From Heterotrichella gracilis (lineage: Eukaryota > Sar > Xanthophyceae > Tribonematales > Xanthonemataceae): a stretch of 64,000 bases of DNA. The position numbers and the translations under genes are program-made. The notes under the pieces are model-generated. The model saw only the letters and a list, made by a program, of their open reading frames with translations. It was not told the origin of the DNA and ran no database searches. The stretch covers positions 124,001 through 188,000 of the forward strand of contig JAULBX010006664.1 in the NCBI GenBank assembly GCA_032358255.1, read 5' to 3'. Below, piece by piece: positions 19,150 to 27,427 of the stretch. Positions within the stretch are counted from its first letter, which is position 1, and each line of letters begins with the position of its first letter.

Positions 19150-20610
19150 CTAAAACTTTAAATAGGGCATTAGTCCGTGTAAGCCGCCTTCTCTGCCAAA
19201 GCCACTTTCTTTATATCCACCAAAAGGTGATGTTGGATCGAATTTATTATATGTATTTGCCCAAATAACACCTGCACGTAATTTAGATGTAAGGTTAAAA
19301 ATCTTAGAACCCTTGTCTGTCCATACTCCGGCACTTAAGCCATATGGTATGTTGTTTGCTTTTTCAATAACTTCTTCAATTGTTCTAAACGTTTGAATGG
19401 TTAATACCGGCCCAAATATTTCCTCCTGCACCACGCGATTACTTTGCGCGGCACCAATAAATAAAGTGGGTTTGCAATAGAAGCCTTTTTTAGGAATGGC
19501 TGCTGATGTTTGATATAACTCTAAGCCTTCTTTGACACCAATTTTTAAATACTCATTTATTTTATCCAATTGCTCTTTGCTATTGATAGCGCCAATGTCT
19601 GTATTCTTATCTAAAGGATCGCCAACAATTAACGTTTGCATACGTGCTTTTAATTTTTGAATAACCTCTTCAGCAACATTTTCCTGAACAAATAAACGTG
19701 AACCTGCGCAACACACATGTCCCTGGTTAAAAAAGATACCGTTCACAATTCCTTCAACCGCCTGGTTAATGGGCGCGTCATCAAAAACAATATTGGCAGC
19801 CTTTCCGCCTAATTCTAGTGTTGCTTTTTTATTTGTGCCTGCGATTGCTTTCTGAATAATTTTTCCAACATCAGTACTTCCTGTAAAGGCAATTTTGTTA
19901 ACTAGAGGATGCGCAACCATTGCTGCACCTGTATCACCAAAGCCTGTAATAATATTTACAACCCCCGGAGGCAGATCGCATTCCTGTATTATCTCGGCTA
20001 ATTTTAATGCAGTTAAAGATGTGCTCTCAGCAGGTTTTAAAACTACAGTATTGCCTGTAGCCAAAGCAGGTGCAATTTTCCAGGCGGCCATTAATAATGG
20101 AAAATTCCATGGAATGATTTGCGCCGCAACACCAAGCGATTCCGGTTTGCGGTTTGGAAAAGCATATTCTAATTTATCGGCCCAACCAGCGTAATAAAAA
20201 AAGTGATTAGCTGCTGTTGGTATATCAAAATCCCTGCTTTCACGAATGGGTTTACCACCGTCCATACTTTCAATAACCGCTAACTCGCGGGCTCGTTCCT
20301 GTATTACTCTTGCAATTCTGAAAATATATTTTGCACGTTCTTTGGCCGGCATTTTCTTCCAAACTTTATCGTAAGCGTTTTTTGCGGCGATAACAGCGGT
20401 ATCAACATCTTTAGCATTAGCCTGCGCCACACTTGCTAATTTTTCTCCGGAGCCGGGACTGTATGAATCAAAATATTTTTTGCTATTTGGTTTTACAAAT
20501 TTTCCATTTATAAAAAGATCGTATTGCGATTTAAGTTTAATGTGGTCCCTTGCTTCCGGCGCTGGATCATATTTCCAATCAAAACCTGTTATTGTGTCTT
20601 CTGTTTTCAT
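19150..20610 (-). CDS. aldehyde dehydrogenase family protein
   Basis: The enzyme is an NAD(P)-dependent aldehyde dehydrogenase of 486 residues. Motifs include PWNFPLLMAAWKIAPAL, KPAE, GFGDTGAAMVAHP, the catalytic Glu in ATLELGGKAANIV, the catalytic Cys region NQGHVCCAGSR and EEIFGPVL. The ATG at 20610 is preferred. A longer frame begins with TTG at 20634, but that runs into the deoC stop at 20627. deoC lies 16 bp upstream on the same strand, which suggests joint use of the acetaldehyde released by DeoC, though this is inference. The true substrate is not evident. Confidence 0.88.
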   Translation of the reverse strand: MKTEDTITGFDWKYDPAPEARDHIKLKSQYDLFINGKFVKPNSKKYFDSYSPGSGEKLASVAQANAKDVDTAVIAAKNAYDKVWKKMPAKERAKYIFRIARVIQERARELAVIESMDGGKPIRESRDFDIPTAANHFFYYAGWADKLEYAFPNRKPESLGVAAQIIPWNFPLLMAAWKIAPALATGNTVVLKPAESTSLTALKLAEIIQECDLPPGVVNIITGFGDTGAAMVAHPLVNKIAFTGSTDVGKIIQKAIAGTNKKATLELGGKAANIVFDDAPINQAVEGIVNGIFFNQGHVCCAGSRLFVQENVAEEVIQKLKARMQTLIVGDPLDKNTDIGAINSKEQLDKINEYLKIGVKEGLELYQTSAAIPKKGFYCKPTLFIGAAQSNRVVQEEIFGPVLTIQTFRTIEEVIEKANNIPYGLSAGVWTDKGSKIFNLTSKLRAGVIWANTYNKFDPTSPFGGYKESGFGREGGLHGLMPYLKF

Positions 20611-20626
20611 TCCTAAAATTCTTAAA

Positions 20627-21523
20627 TCAGTCAATACTAATATAATCCTTGCTGTAATAAACGCCCATTTTTTCTTTAACTAATTGCAAAACAATATCGT
20701 TGGCTAAACTACTGGCACCAAACCTAAACCATTCGTTCGTCATCCACTTTGGTCCTAAGGTTTCATTAAGCATTACCAAATATTGTAAAGCACTTTTTGC
20801 AGTTGAAATTCCACCGGCAGGTTTCATGCCTATCATTACATTTGTTTTTAAATAATGATCCTTAATTGCTTCCAGCATAACCAATGTAACCGGCATGGTT
20901 GCAGCAGGTTGAATTTTTCCGGTAGAGGTCTTGATAAAATCAGCACCGGCAAGAATCGCAATATCGCTAGCCTTTCTAACATTATCCAACGTAGAGAGTT
21001 CTCCTGTTTCTAAAATAACTTTCAATCTTGCTTTGCCGCAGGCATTTTTAATTGCTGCAATTTCATCAAATACAAAATTGTAGTTGCCTTTTAAAAATTC
21101 ACCACGGCTAATAACCATATCCACTTCATCAGCACCACTATCTATGGCAAGTTTAGTATCGTCTAACTTAATTTCTAGAGTAGAATTCCCACTTGGAAAA
21201 GCGGTTGCCACCGAAGCGATCTTTACCTTGCTATCTTTTAAAACCAGTTTGGCTGTTTTAACATGGTTGGGATACACACAAACTGCTGCCACTGTTGGTA
21301 AACCCGGCAGATCATCAGAAACATGCATGGCTTTAATACACATTTGTTTTACCTTTCCGTCGGTGTCTTTTCCTTCAAGTGTAGTAAGGTCTATCATGTT
21401 CAAAGCTAGCTTTAAGCCGCTTAATTTTGTCTCTTTTTTTATACTTCGGGTATTAAAACGAGCCACACGTTCTTCAATTCCAACCTGATCAATGCTGGGT
21501 GTATGTTTAAAGTCAAACTTCAT
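20627..21523 (-). CDS. deoC: deoxyribose-phosphate aldolase
   Basis: The 298-residue class I aldolase splits 2-deoxyribose-5-phosphate into glyceraldehyde-3-phosphate and acetaldehyde in deoxynucleoside catabolism. DEVDMVISRG, the Schiff-base lysine in GADFIKTSTGK and the second lysine in MIGMKPAGGIS are present. The ATG at 21523 (MKFDFKHTP) is preferred to an upstream TTG at 21547. It is longer at the N-terminus than the E. coli enzyme, as in many Bacteroidota homologues. It is followed by an aldehyde dehydrogenase in the same unit. Confidence 0.93.
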   Translation of the reverse strand: MKFDFKHTPSIDQVGIEERVARFNTRSIKKETKLSGLKLALNMIDLTTLEGKDTDGKVKQMCIKAMHVSDDLPGLPTVAAVCVYPNHVKTAKLVLKDSKVKIASVATAFPSGNSTLEIKLDDTKLAIDSGADEVDMVISRGEFLKGNYNFVFDEIAAIKNACGKARLKVILETGELSTLDNVRKASDIAILAGADFIKTSTGKIQPAATMPVTLVMLEAIKDHYLKTNVMIGMKPAGGISTAKSALQYLVMLNETLGPKWMTNEWFRFGASSLANDIVLQLVKEKMGVYYSKDYISID

Positions 21524-21636
21524 AATTGATGATTTAAATATACTCAATTTTAAAACTTGAGTTTAAAAATATTTAATGTTTTTAATAAACAGTTTAGCTT
21601 ACCAAAAGGAATTAAATTAGTAATTTTAACTAAATT

Positions 21637-22896
21637 ATGTTCGCCTTTTGTAAACCGGTTTCCTCCAAAAAAAGATTCTTACCATTCCGCCGCCTGAATG
21701 AGGACTTTTCTTTTTCTCTTTATGAAAAAGCAGCTGCTTTACCTGAAAAGGATTGGGATGCCATAGGCAAAAAAAACACTATTTTTTTAGAGAAAGAGTA
21801 TTTAAAGATAGTTGAGACCGGCGAGCACACAAAATTAACATCACGTTATGTTATTGTTTATTGTAAAGAACAACCCTGCGGTATTATTTATTTTCAAATT
21901 ATAGATTTTAAGGCCGCCGTTTTTGGCGAGCTGTTGGATCACCAGGTAGAGACCATAAAGTCGAAACGTTTAAATTTATTTGAAAAGTATATTGATTCTA
22001 ATAAAGACGAAGTTTTGTTGCGTCTATTTACCTGTGGTAATAATTTGGTAAGCGGTGAGTATGGTTTTTTGTTTGATAAAAAGATCCCTCAGGAGCAAGC
22101 ACATGAAATATTGCTGAACATCATTGATCTTGTTTCAAAAGAAGAGAAACTAGCCCGCACTATTTCTGCTATTTTGCTTAAAGATTTTCATGTTCCGCTA
22201 AAACCGAAGGCGTTATTTGAAGAAGAAAACTATTCTGAATTTTTTGTAGAACCTAATTTAATTGTGGAGATCCCTGCTAATATTGACTCTGTAGGCGCTT
22301 ATGTTGGCCTGTTCTCAAAGAAATACCGCAATAGGGCAAAATCTATCTTCAAAAGTTCTGAAGGGGTTGAAGTAAAATATTTAAATGCTGATGAAATTAA
22401 ACTTCATGAAAAACAATTATATAAATTGTACGAAGGTATTTTTGAAAAAGCTAAATTTAAATTAATAAAACTGCCAAAGAACTATTTTAGCAGCGTTAAA
22501 AGCATTTTTGAAAAAGATTTTACCGTTAAGGCATTTTTTTACGAGAACAAAATAATTGCTTTTGCAAGTAGTTTTTTAATGCCGGACGGATCTTTGGAAG
22601 CGCATTATATCGGATTTGACTATGAATTGAATAATCAATATAATTTGTATCAAAACATTTTATATGCCATGATAGATGAAGCTATCAAGAACAAACGTAA
22701 TAAAGTAAATTTAGGGAGGACCGCTGCCGAAATTAAAACAACTGTTGGTGCTAAAGCTGAAAATTTGATCTGCTATATAAAACCTCAGAATACAATTTCA
22801 AAATTAATTCAAAAACCTTTCATCTCATTCCTACAACCCTCAGAATGGATCCCGCGGAATCCTTTTAAGGAAGAGGGTGCAGAGAAAGAGAAATAA
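21637..22896 (+). CDS. FemAB/GNAT-like acyltransferase family protein
   Basis: The 419 residues appear to be two GNAT-like folds, as in FemAB and related peptidoglycan or lipid acyl/aminoacyl transferases. The C-terminal half shows a GNAT pattern: AFFYENKIIAFASSFLMPDGSLEAHYIGFDY, then NQYNLYQNILYAMIDEAIKN and VNLGRTAAEIKTTVGA. No signal peptide is present. Donor and acceptor are unknown. The stop codon abuts the stop of the convergent ALDH7-like gene with no gap. Confidence 0.65.
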   Translation: MFAFCKPVSSKKRFLPFRRLNEDFSFSLYEKAAALPEKDWDAIGKKNTIFLEKEYLKIVETGEHTKLTSRYVIVYCKEQPCGIIYFQIIDFKAAVFGELLDHQVETIKSKRLNLFEKYIDSNKDEVLLRLFTCGNNLVSGEYGFLFDKKIPQEQAHEILLNIIDLVSKEEKLARTISAILLKDFHVPLKPKALFEEENYSEFFVEPNLIVEIPANIDSVGAYVGLFSKKYRNRAKSIFKSSEGVEVKYLNADEIKLHEKQLYKLYEGIFEKAKFKLIKLPKNYFSSVKSIFEKDFTVKAFFYENKIIAFASSFLMPDGSLEAHYIGFDYELNNQYNLYQNILYAMIDEAIKNKRNKVNLGRTAAEIKTTVGAKAENLICYIKPQNTISKLIQKPFISFLQPSEWIPRNPFKEEGAEKEK

Positions 22897-24423
22897 TTAC
22901 CCTAAGTCAAATTTAATCCCTTGTGCTAATGGCAACGTGTTACCCCAGTTAATGGTGTTTGTTTGTCTGCGCATATAAGCTTTCCAGGCATCCGAACCGC
23001 TTTCACGTCCGCCACCTGTTTCTTTTTCGCCACCAAAAGCACCACCAATTTCAGCACCACTGGTTCCAATATTTACGTTGGCAATTCCGCAATCACTTCC
23101 TGAGGCGCTTAAAAATAATTCTGCCTCGCGCATATTTAAGGTCATGATAGCGCTCGACAAACCTTGTGGCACGCCATTTTGAAGAGCGATCGCTTCATCC
23201 AAAGTTTTGTATTTCATTAAATATAGTATTGGTGCAAATGTTTCGTGTTGCACAATAGCCATTTCGTTTTTTGCTTCTGCAATAGCTGGTTTTACATAAC
23301 AGCCACTTTCGTAACCTTTACCTTCTAAAACACCACCCGGTACAATAATTTTTCCGCCTTCGGTAATTACACGTTCTAAAGCACCCATGTAACCTCTAAC
23401 TGCATCTTTATCAATTAAAGGACCAACATGATTTTTTTCATCCAATGGATCGCCGATCTTTAATTGAGAATAAGCTTTTACTAAACTATCTTTTACTTTT
23501 TGGTAAATATTTTCGTGAATGATTAATCTTCGTGTGGAAGTACAACGTTGACCAGCTGTACCTACCGCTCCAAATACAGCGCCCACAAGGGTTGTATCAA
23601 GGTCGGCATTTTCTGTAATGATAATGGCATTGTTGCCGCCCAATTCTAAAATGCTTTTTCCAAAACGCTCTGCCACTTTAGCGCCAACAATTTTGCCCAT
23701 GCGCGTAGAGCCTGTTGCTGAAATTAAAGCAACGTGCGTATCTTCCGTTAAGTATTCTCCAATTTTATAATCACCATTTACCAAACAAGAAATTCCTTCA
23801 GGTAAATTATTTTCTTTTGCTACTTCATTCCAGATGTGTTGGCAGGCAATAGAACACAAAGGTGTTTTTTCAGATGGTTTCCAGATACAAACATCACCGC
23901 AGATCCATGCTAAAGTTGTATTCCATGCCCAAACAGCAACAGGGAAATTAAACGCACTAATTATACCAACAATTCCTAATGGATGCCATTGTTCCATCAT
24001 TCGATGGTTAGGGCGTTCGCTATGCAATTGTAAACCGTACAACTGGCGAGATAAACCTACCGCAAAATCACAAATATCTATCATCTCCTGCACTTCGCCC
24101 AAACCTTCCTGGAACGATTTACCCATTTCGTAAGAAACCAGTTTACCAAGTTCGGTTTTTTTAGCGCGTAATTTATCACCAAACTGGCGCACATATTCTC
24201 CACGTTTTGGTGCAGGAATATTTCTCCAATATTTAAATGCATCAGAAGCTGCAGAAATAGCTTTTTGATAATCTGCTTTGTTTGCTGTTTTAATTTTACC
24301 AATTAATTTTCCATCAACGGGGCTAAAAGATTCAAGTATATCGCCATTAGCGAACCAGTTTTTTCCTGTTGAACAACCTTCGTTTATTTCTTTTAAGCCT
24401 AAGGCTTTTAATGTGTTTTGCAT
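22897..24423 (-). CDS. ALDH7-like aldehyde dehydrogenase (aminoadipate-semialdehyde dehydrogenase type)
   Basis: The 508 residues match the antiquitin/AmaB branch of the ALDH superfamily. Diagnostic parts are [30 protein letters not shown], the catalytic-Glu motif [15 protein letters not shown], the catalytic Cys in [13 protein letters not shown], and [19 protein letters not shown] near the end. Known members oxidise alpha-aminoadipate-6-semialdehyde in lysine breakdown. No other lysine-degradation gene is in the window, so the pathway is inferred from the family. The ATG is at 24423. Confidence 0.88.
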   Translation of the reverse strand: MQNTLKALGLKEINEGCSTGKNWFANGDILESFSPVDGKLIGKIKTANKADYQKAISAASDAFKYWRNIPAPKRGEYVRQFGDKLRAKKTELGKLVSYEMGKSFQEGLGEVQEMIDICDFAVGLSRQLYGLQLHSERPNHRMMEQWHPLGIVGIISAFNFPVAVWAWNTTLAWICGDVCIWKPSEKTPLCSIACQHIWNEVAKENNLPEGISCLVNGDYKIGEYLTEDTHVALISATGSTRMGKIVGAKVAERFGKSILELGGNNAIIITENADLDTTLVGAVFGAVGTAGQRCTSTRRLIIHENIYQKVKDSLVKAYSQLKIGDPLDEKNHVGPLIDKDAVRGYMGALERVITEGGKIIVPGGVLEGKGYESGCYVKPAIAEAKNEMAIVQHETFAPILYLMKYKTLDEAIALQNGVPQGLSSAIMTLNMREAELFLSASGSDCGIANVNIGTSGAEIGGAFGGEKETGGGRESGSDAWKAYMRRQTNTINWGNTLPLAQGIKFDLG

Positions 24424-24531
24424 AGAATTATTTTAAAGGCTTAAATATAATTATTATTTGTTGTAAAAAATGCACACATTTCAAAAAGCTTCTTAAATAT
24501 ACTTGTATAATATTGCTATTTTCGTGCTTGC

Positions 24532-25422
24532 ATGAAAAGGAAGCTGTTGTTCATTATAAACCCAAAAGCCGGTAAAAAACTGGGGCCAACATTATTGCCT
24601 TTAATTGAACAAAAGTTAAAAGGAAAAATTGATTATGAGATCGCTATCTGGCAAAATATTAACGAATTTAATGCCATATCCCAAAAACTTTTTTCTGAAA
24701 ATTTTACAGATGCAGTTGCTGTTGGTGGCGACGGAACTGTGAATATGGTAGCAAAAACCATTCTTAATAAAGATCTTACTTTAGGCATTATTCCTGCCGG
24801 TTCGGGTAATGGTTTAGCTCGTAGCCTTGGACTTCCTGTGAAAACAGAACTAGCGCTAGATAAGATCATTGAAGGTAAAACGCGGGTAATTGATAGCGGT
24901 GAGGTAAACAATATGCCATTTTTTTGCACTAGCGGTGTAGGTTTTGACGCCCACATTGGAAATTTATTTGCTACAAGTGTTAAACGTGGTTTAAAGAGTT
25001 ACGTAAAAATAATCTGGAAAGAATTTTCGTCTTATAAACCTAAAACTTACAAATTAAAATATAATAATGTTGAAATTGAACGTACTGCTTTTTTAATTAC
25101 AGTAGGTAATGCTGGCCAGTATGGAAATGATTTTTACATAGCTCCAGGGGCGGTAATGAATGACGGCCTTTTTCACGTTTCGATATTAAGACCTTTTAAA
25201 TTTTACGAAGTATTCGGACTGCTCTTAAAAATAATGAGACGTAAAGCTGATACCAGTAAACTTATTGAAACTTTTGCTTGCAGTGAGTTAAGTATTGAAA
25301 GAGAAGAGAAAGATTTTATTCACATGGACGGCGAGCCGGCGCTTGCCGAAAGGAATGTTTTTTTCAAATGCCGGCCAAATGCAATGAAAGCCATTGTTGG
25401 TGATAATTTTAAAGCTGTTTAA
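24532..25422 (+). CDS. diacylglycerol kinase-family lipid kinase
   Basis: The 296 residues carry the DAGK catalytic domain: IINPKAGKK at the start, VGGDGTVNMVAK (ATP-binding GGDGT), IPAGSGNGLARSLG, then a beta-sandwich C-terminal domain with PGAVMNDGLFHV. The YegS/DgkB-like family phosphorylates diacylglycerol or related lipids. The exact lipid is not predictable. The 3' end overlaps the convergent mqnA by 14 bp. Confidence 0.9.
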   Translation: MKRKLLFIINPKAGKKLGPTLLPLIEQKLKGKIDYEIAIWQNINEFNAISQKLFSENFTDAVAVGGDGTVNMVAKTILNKDLTLGIIPAGSGNGLARSLGLPVKTELALDKIIEGKTRVIDSGEVNNMPFFCTSGVGFDAHIGNLFATSVKRGLKSYVKIIWKEFSSYKPKTYKLKYNNVEIERTAFLITVGNAGQYGNDFYIAPGAVMNDGLFHVSILRPFKFYEVFGLLLKIMRRKADTSKLIETFACSELSIEREEKDFIHMDGEPALAERNVFFKCRPNAMKAIVGDNFKAV

Positions 25423-26155
25423 TATAAGTTAAAAATAATTCCAAAGCTTTTCGTTTCTCGGAATTTAAATTATAATCGATTCTCTTCGTTAAATATTCTA
25501 TTGTTTGAGCTTTTGAAAGATCTTTTACGCTGCTATCTTCTTCTATCGCATCCAAAATATTATCCACACCAAATTTTAAAACAGAATTAAATGTATTAAT
25601 AAATGTAGCGGGTAATTTTTCTGTGCTTACCCAAGCCGCAAAAACAAACGGTAAGCCCGTAAATTTTTTCCACTCTTCGGCAAGATCATATTCGTATTTA
25701 TATTTGCCATTCAAACTAAAAGTTCTGTCACCAATTACAACTGCGGCATTTGTATCTTTTATGTCATTTTCAAAGCCAGGTTTTGCATCTAAATAATCAA
25801 CCTTTTCTTTCCAGAAAAACTTGAACAATACCTTTGTTAAAGTGATAGATGATTTTGACTGATAATCCAACGTTACGGTCTTTATTTCTTTCAAAGGCAC
25901 CTGGCTGTATAGTTTTACGCTATCAACCTTGCCGTTGGCGCCAATACAAAAGCCGGTCTCAATAAAATAAGTATCTAATTCGGCTAAAAGTGCTACCGGC
26001 ACCAAAGCCAGGTCTACCTGTTTGAATTTTAGTTTTTGGGCACAAATGCTTGGAATATCCTCATGCAGCTCTATCTTCCCAATAAGGTCGCTGCGTTTTA
26101 GCGCCCATTTAAAGGGTAAAGTATTGGTATAATTAACAATGGATATTCTTATCAT
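25409..26155 (-). CDS. mqnA: chorismate dehydratase MqnA (futalosine menaquinone pathway)
   Basis: The 248-residue protein has the periplasmic-binding-protein-like fold of MqnA, which converts chorismate to 3-(1-carboxyvinyloxy)benzoate, the first step of futalosine-dependent menaquinone synthesis. ISIVNYTNTLPFKWAL at the N-terminus, LALVPVALL, and VVIGDRTFSL are family-like. The ATG at 26155 is chosen over an upstream TTG at 26176. Later mqn genes are not in the window. The gene is divergent from purM. Confidence 0.85.
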   Translation of the reverse strand: MIRISIVNYTNTLPFKWALKRSDLIGKIELHEDIPSICAQKLKFKQVDLALVPVALLAELDTYFIETGFCIGANGKVDSVKLYSQVPLKEIKTVTLDYQSKSSITLTKVLFKFFWKEKVDYLDAKPGFENDIKDTNAAVVIGDRTFSLNGKYKYEYDLAEEWKKFTGLPFVFAAWVSTEKLPATFINTFNSVLKFGVDNILDAIEEDSSVKDLSKAQTIEYLTKRIDYNLNSEKRKALELFLTYIKQL

Positions 26156-26206
26156 TAGCTTATTAGGACTGTGCAAAAATAAACAATATATATAGATTCA
26201 AATATT

Positions 26207-26214
26207 TATCTTTG
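26207..26214 (+). promoter_or_regulatory. putative -7 element of purM
   Basis: TATCTTTG at 26207-26214 matches TAnnTTTG and lies 10 bases before the purM ATG. No good -33 box is visible at normal spacing, so the call is weak. Confidence 0.4.
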
Positions 26215-26224
26215 ACATTGAATT

Positions 26225-27427
26225 ATGAGTGATGATAAATATAATCTTCGTGGTGTTTCGGCCTCTAAAGAAGATGTGCATGCGGCAATTGCCAAATTAG
26301 ACAAAGGTTTGTTCCCAAAGGCATTCTGCAAGATAGTGCCCGATCATTTAAGTGGTAGCAAAGATCATTGTTTGGTGATGCATGCTGACGGTGCAGGCAC
26401 TAAGTCGGCTTTAGCCTATATGTATTGGAAAGAAACTGGCGATCTGGGCGTTTGGAAAGGAATTGCGCAGGATGCAGTTATTATGAACCTTGATGATCTT
26501 ATTTGCGTTGGTGCTACCGATAATATTTTATTATCATCAACTATTGGAAGAAATAAAAATTTGATCCCGGGAGAAGTTATCTCAGCAATTATAAATGGTA
26601 CCGAAGATGTTTTAAAGAATTTACGGGAGAACGGAATTTCTATTTCGTCCACTGGCGGCGAAACCGCAGACGTTGGAGATCTTGTAAGAACTCTAATTGT
26701 AGATAGCACGGTTATTTGCAGGATGGAACGCAATAAAGTAATCTCTAACGATACCATAAAAGCAGGAAATGTTATTATAGGCTTATGCAGTTACGGCAAA
26801 GCTTCCTATGAAATTGAATACAATGGTGGCATGGGAAGTAACGGCTTAACAAGTGCAAGACACGATGTGTTCAATAAAAATCTTGCAAAAAAATTTCCCG
26901 AAAGTTTTGATGCTGCATTGCCCGAAAGTGTGGTTTATACCGGCGGATTAAACTTAACAGATAAAATTGAAGTCAGTTATACCGAAAGTAATGGTAAACA
27001 AATAAAAGAAAAGATAGATGCTGGCAAACTGGTTCTATCTGCAACTAGAACCTACGCACCGGTTATTAAAAAAGTTATCTCAGAACTTGGTAAGAATATC
27101 AATGGGCTTGTACACTGCAGTGGTGGTGCTCAAACCAAGGTGTTACATTTTTTAAATGATGGTTTACATGTAATAAAAGATAATTTATTTGACGTGCCGC
27201 CATTATTTAAAACCATACAAGCGCAAAGCCATACTGAGTATAAAGAAATGTACAAGGTATTTAACATGGGTCACCGCATGGAAATTTATGCTGACGAACA
27301 GTTTGCTGAAAAAATTATCGCAATCAGCAAAAGCTTTAATGTTGATGCGAAAATAATTGGCAGGGTAGAGAAGGGCGAGGGTAAAAAAGTAACGCTTAAC
27401 ACAGAGTTTGGTACTTTTGTTTACTAA
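26225..27427 (+). CDS. purM: phosphoribosylformylglycinamidine cyclo-ligase (AIR synthetase)
   Basis: The 400 residues match PurM, which closes the imidazole ring in purine synthesis (FGAM + ATP to AIR). MHADGAGTKSALAYMYW, the central SSTGGETADVG glycine-rich motif and the late HCSGGAQTKVLHF and FNMGHRMEIY motifs are present. The length fits the longer Bacteroidota form rather than the roughly 345-residue enterobacterial one. The stop overlaps the end of the convergent 868-residue gene by 4 bp. Confidence 0.92.
   Translation: MSDDKYNLRGVSASKEDVHAAIAKLDKGLFPKAFCKIVPDHLSGSKDHCLVMHADGAGTKSALAYMYWKETGDLGVWKGIAQDAVIMNLDDLICVGATDNILLSSTIGRNKNLIPGEVISAIINGTEDVLKNLRENGISISSTGGETADVGDLVRTLIVDSTVICRMERNKVISNDTIKAGNVIIGLCSYGKASYEIEYNGGMGSNGLTSARHDVFNKNLAKKFPESFDAALPESVVYTGGLNLTDKIEVSYTESNGKQIKEKIDAGKLVLSATRTYAPVIKKVISELGKNINGLVHCSGGAQTKVLHFLNDGLHVIKDNLFDVPPLFKTIQAQSHTEYKEMYKVFNMGHRMEIYADEQFAEKIIAISKSFNVDAKIIGRVEKGEGKKVTLNTEFGTFVY

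Noticed and set aside
20611-20634. TTG start for the aldehyde dehydrogenase at 20634
   Set aside because: It would overlap the deoC stop. The ATG at 20610 gives the usual N-terminus and a 16-bp spacing.
21084-21488. 134-codon plus-strand ORF
   Set aside because: It is antisense within deoC, which has full family motifs on the other strand.
24633-24956. 107-codon minus-strand ORF
   Set aside because: It is antisense within the lipid kinase gene.
26416-26757. 113-codon minus-strand ORF
   Set aside because: It is antisense within purM.
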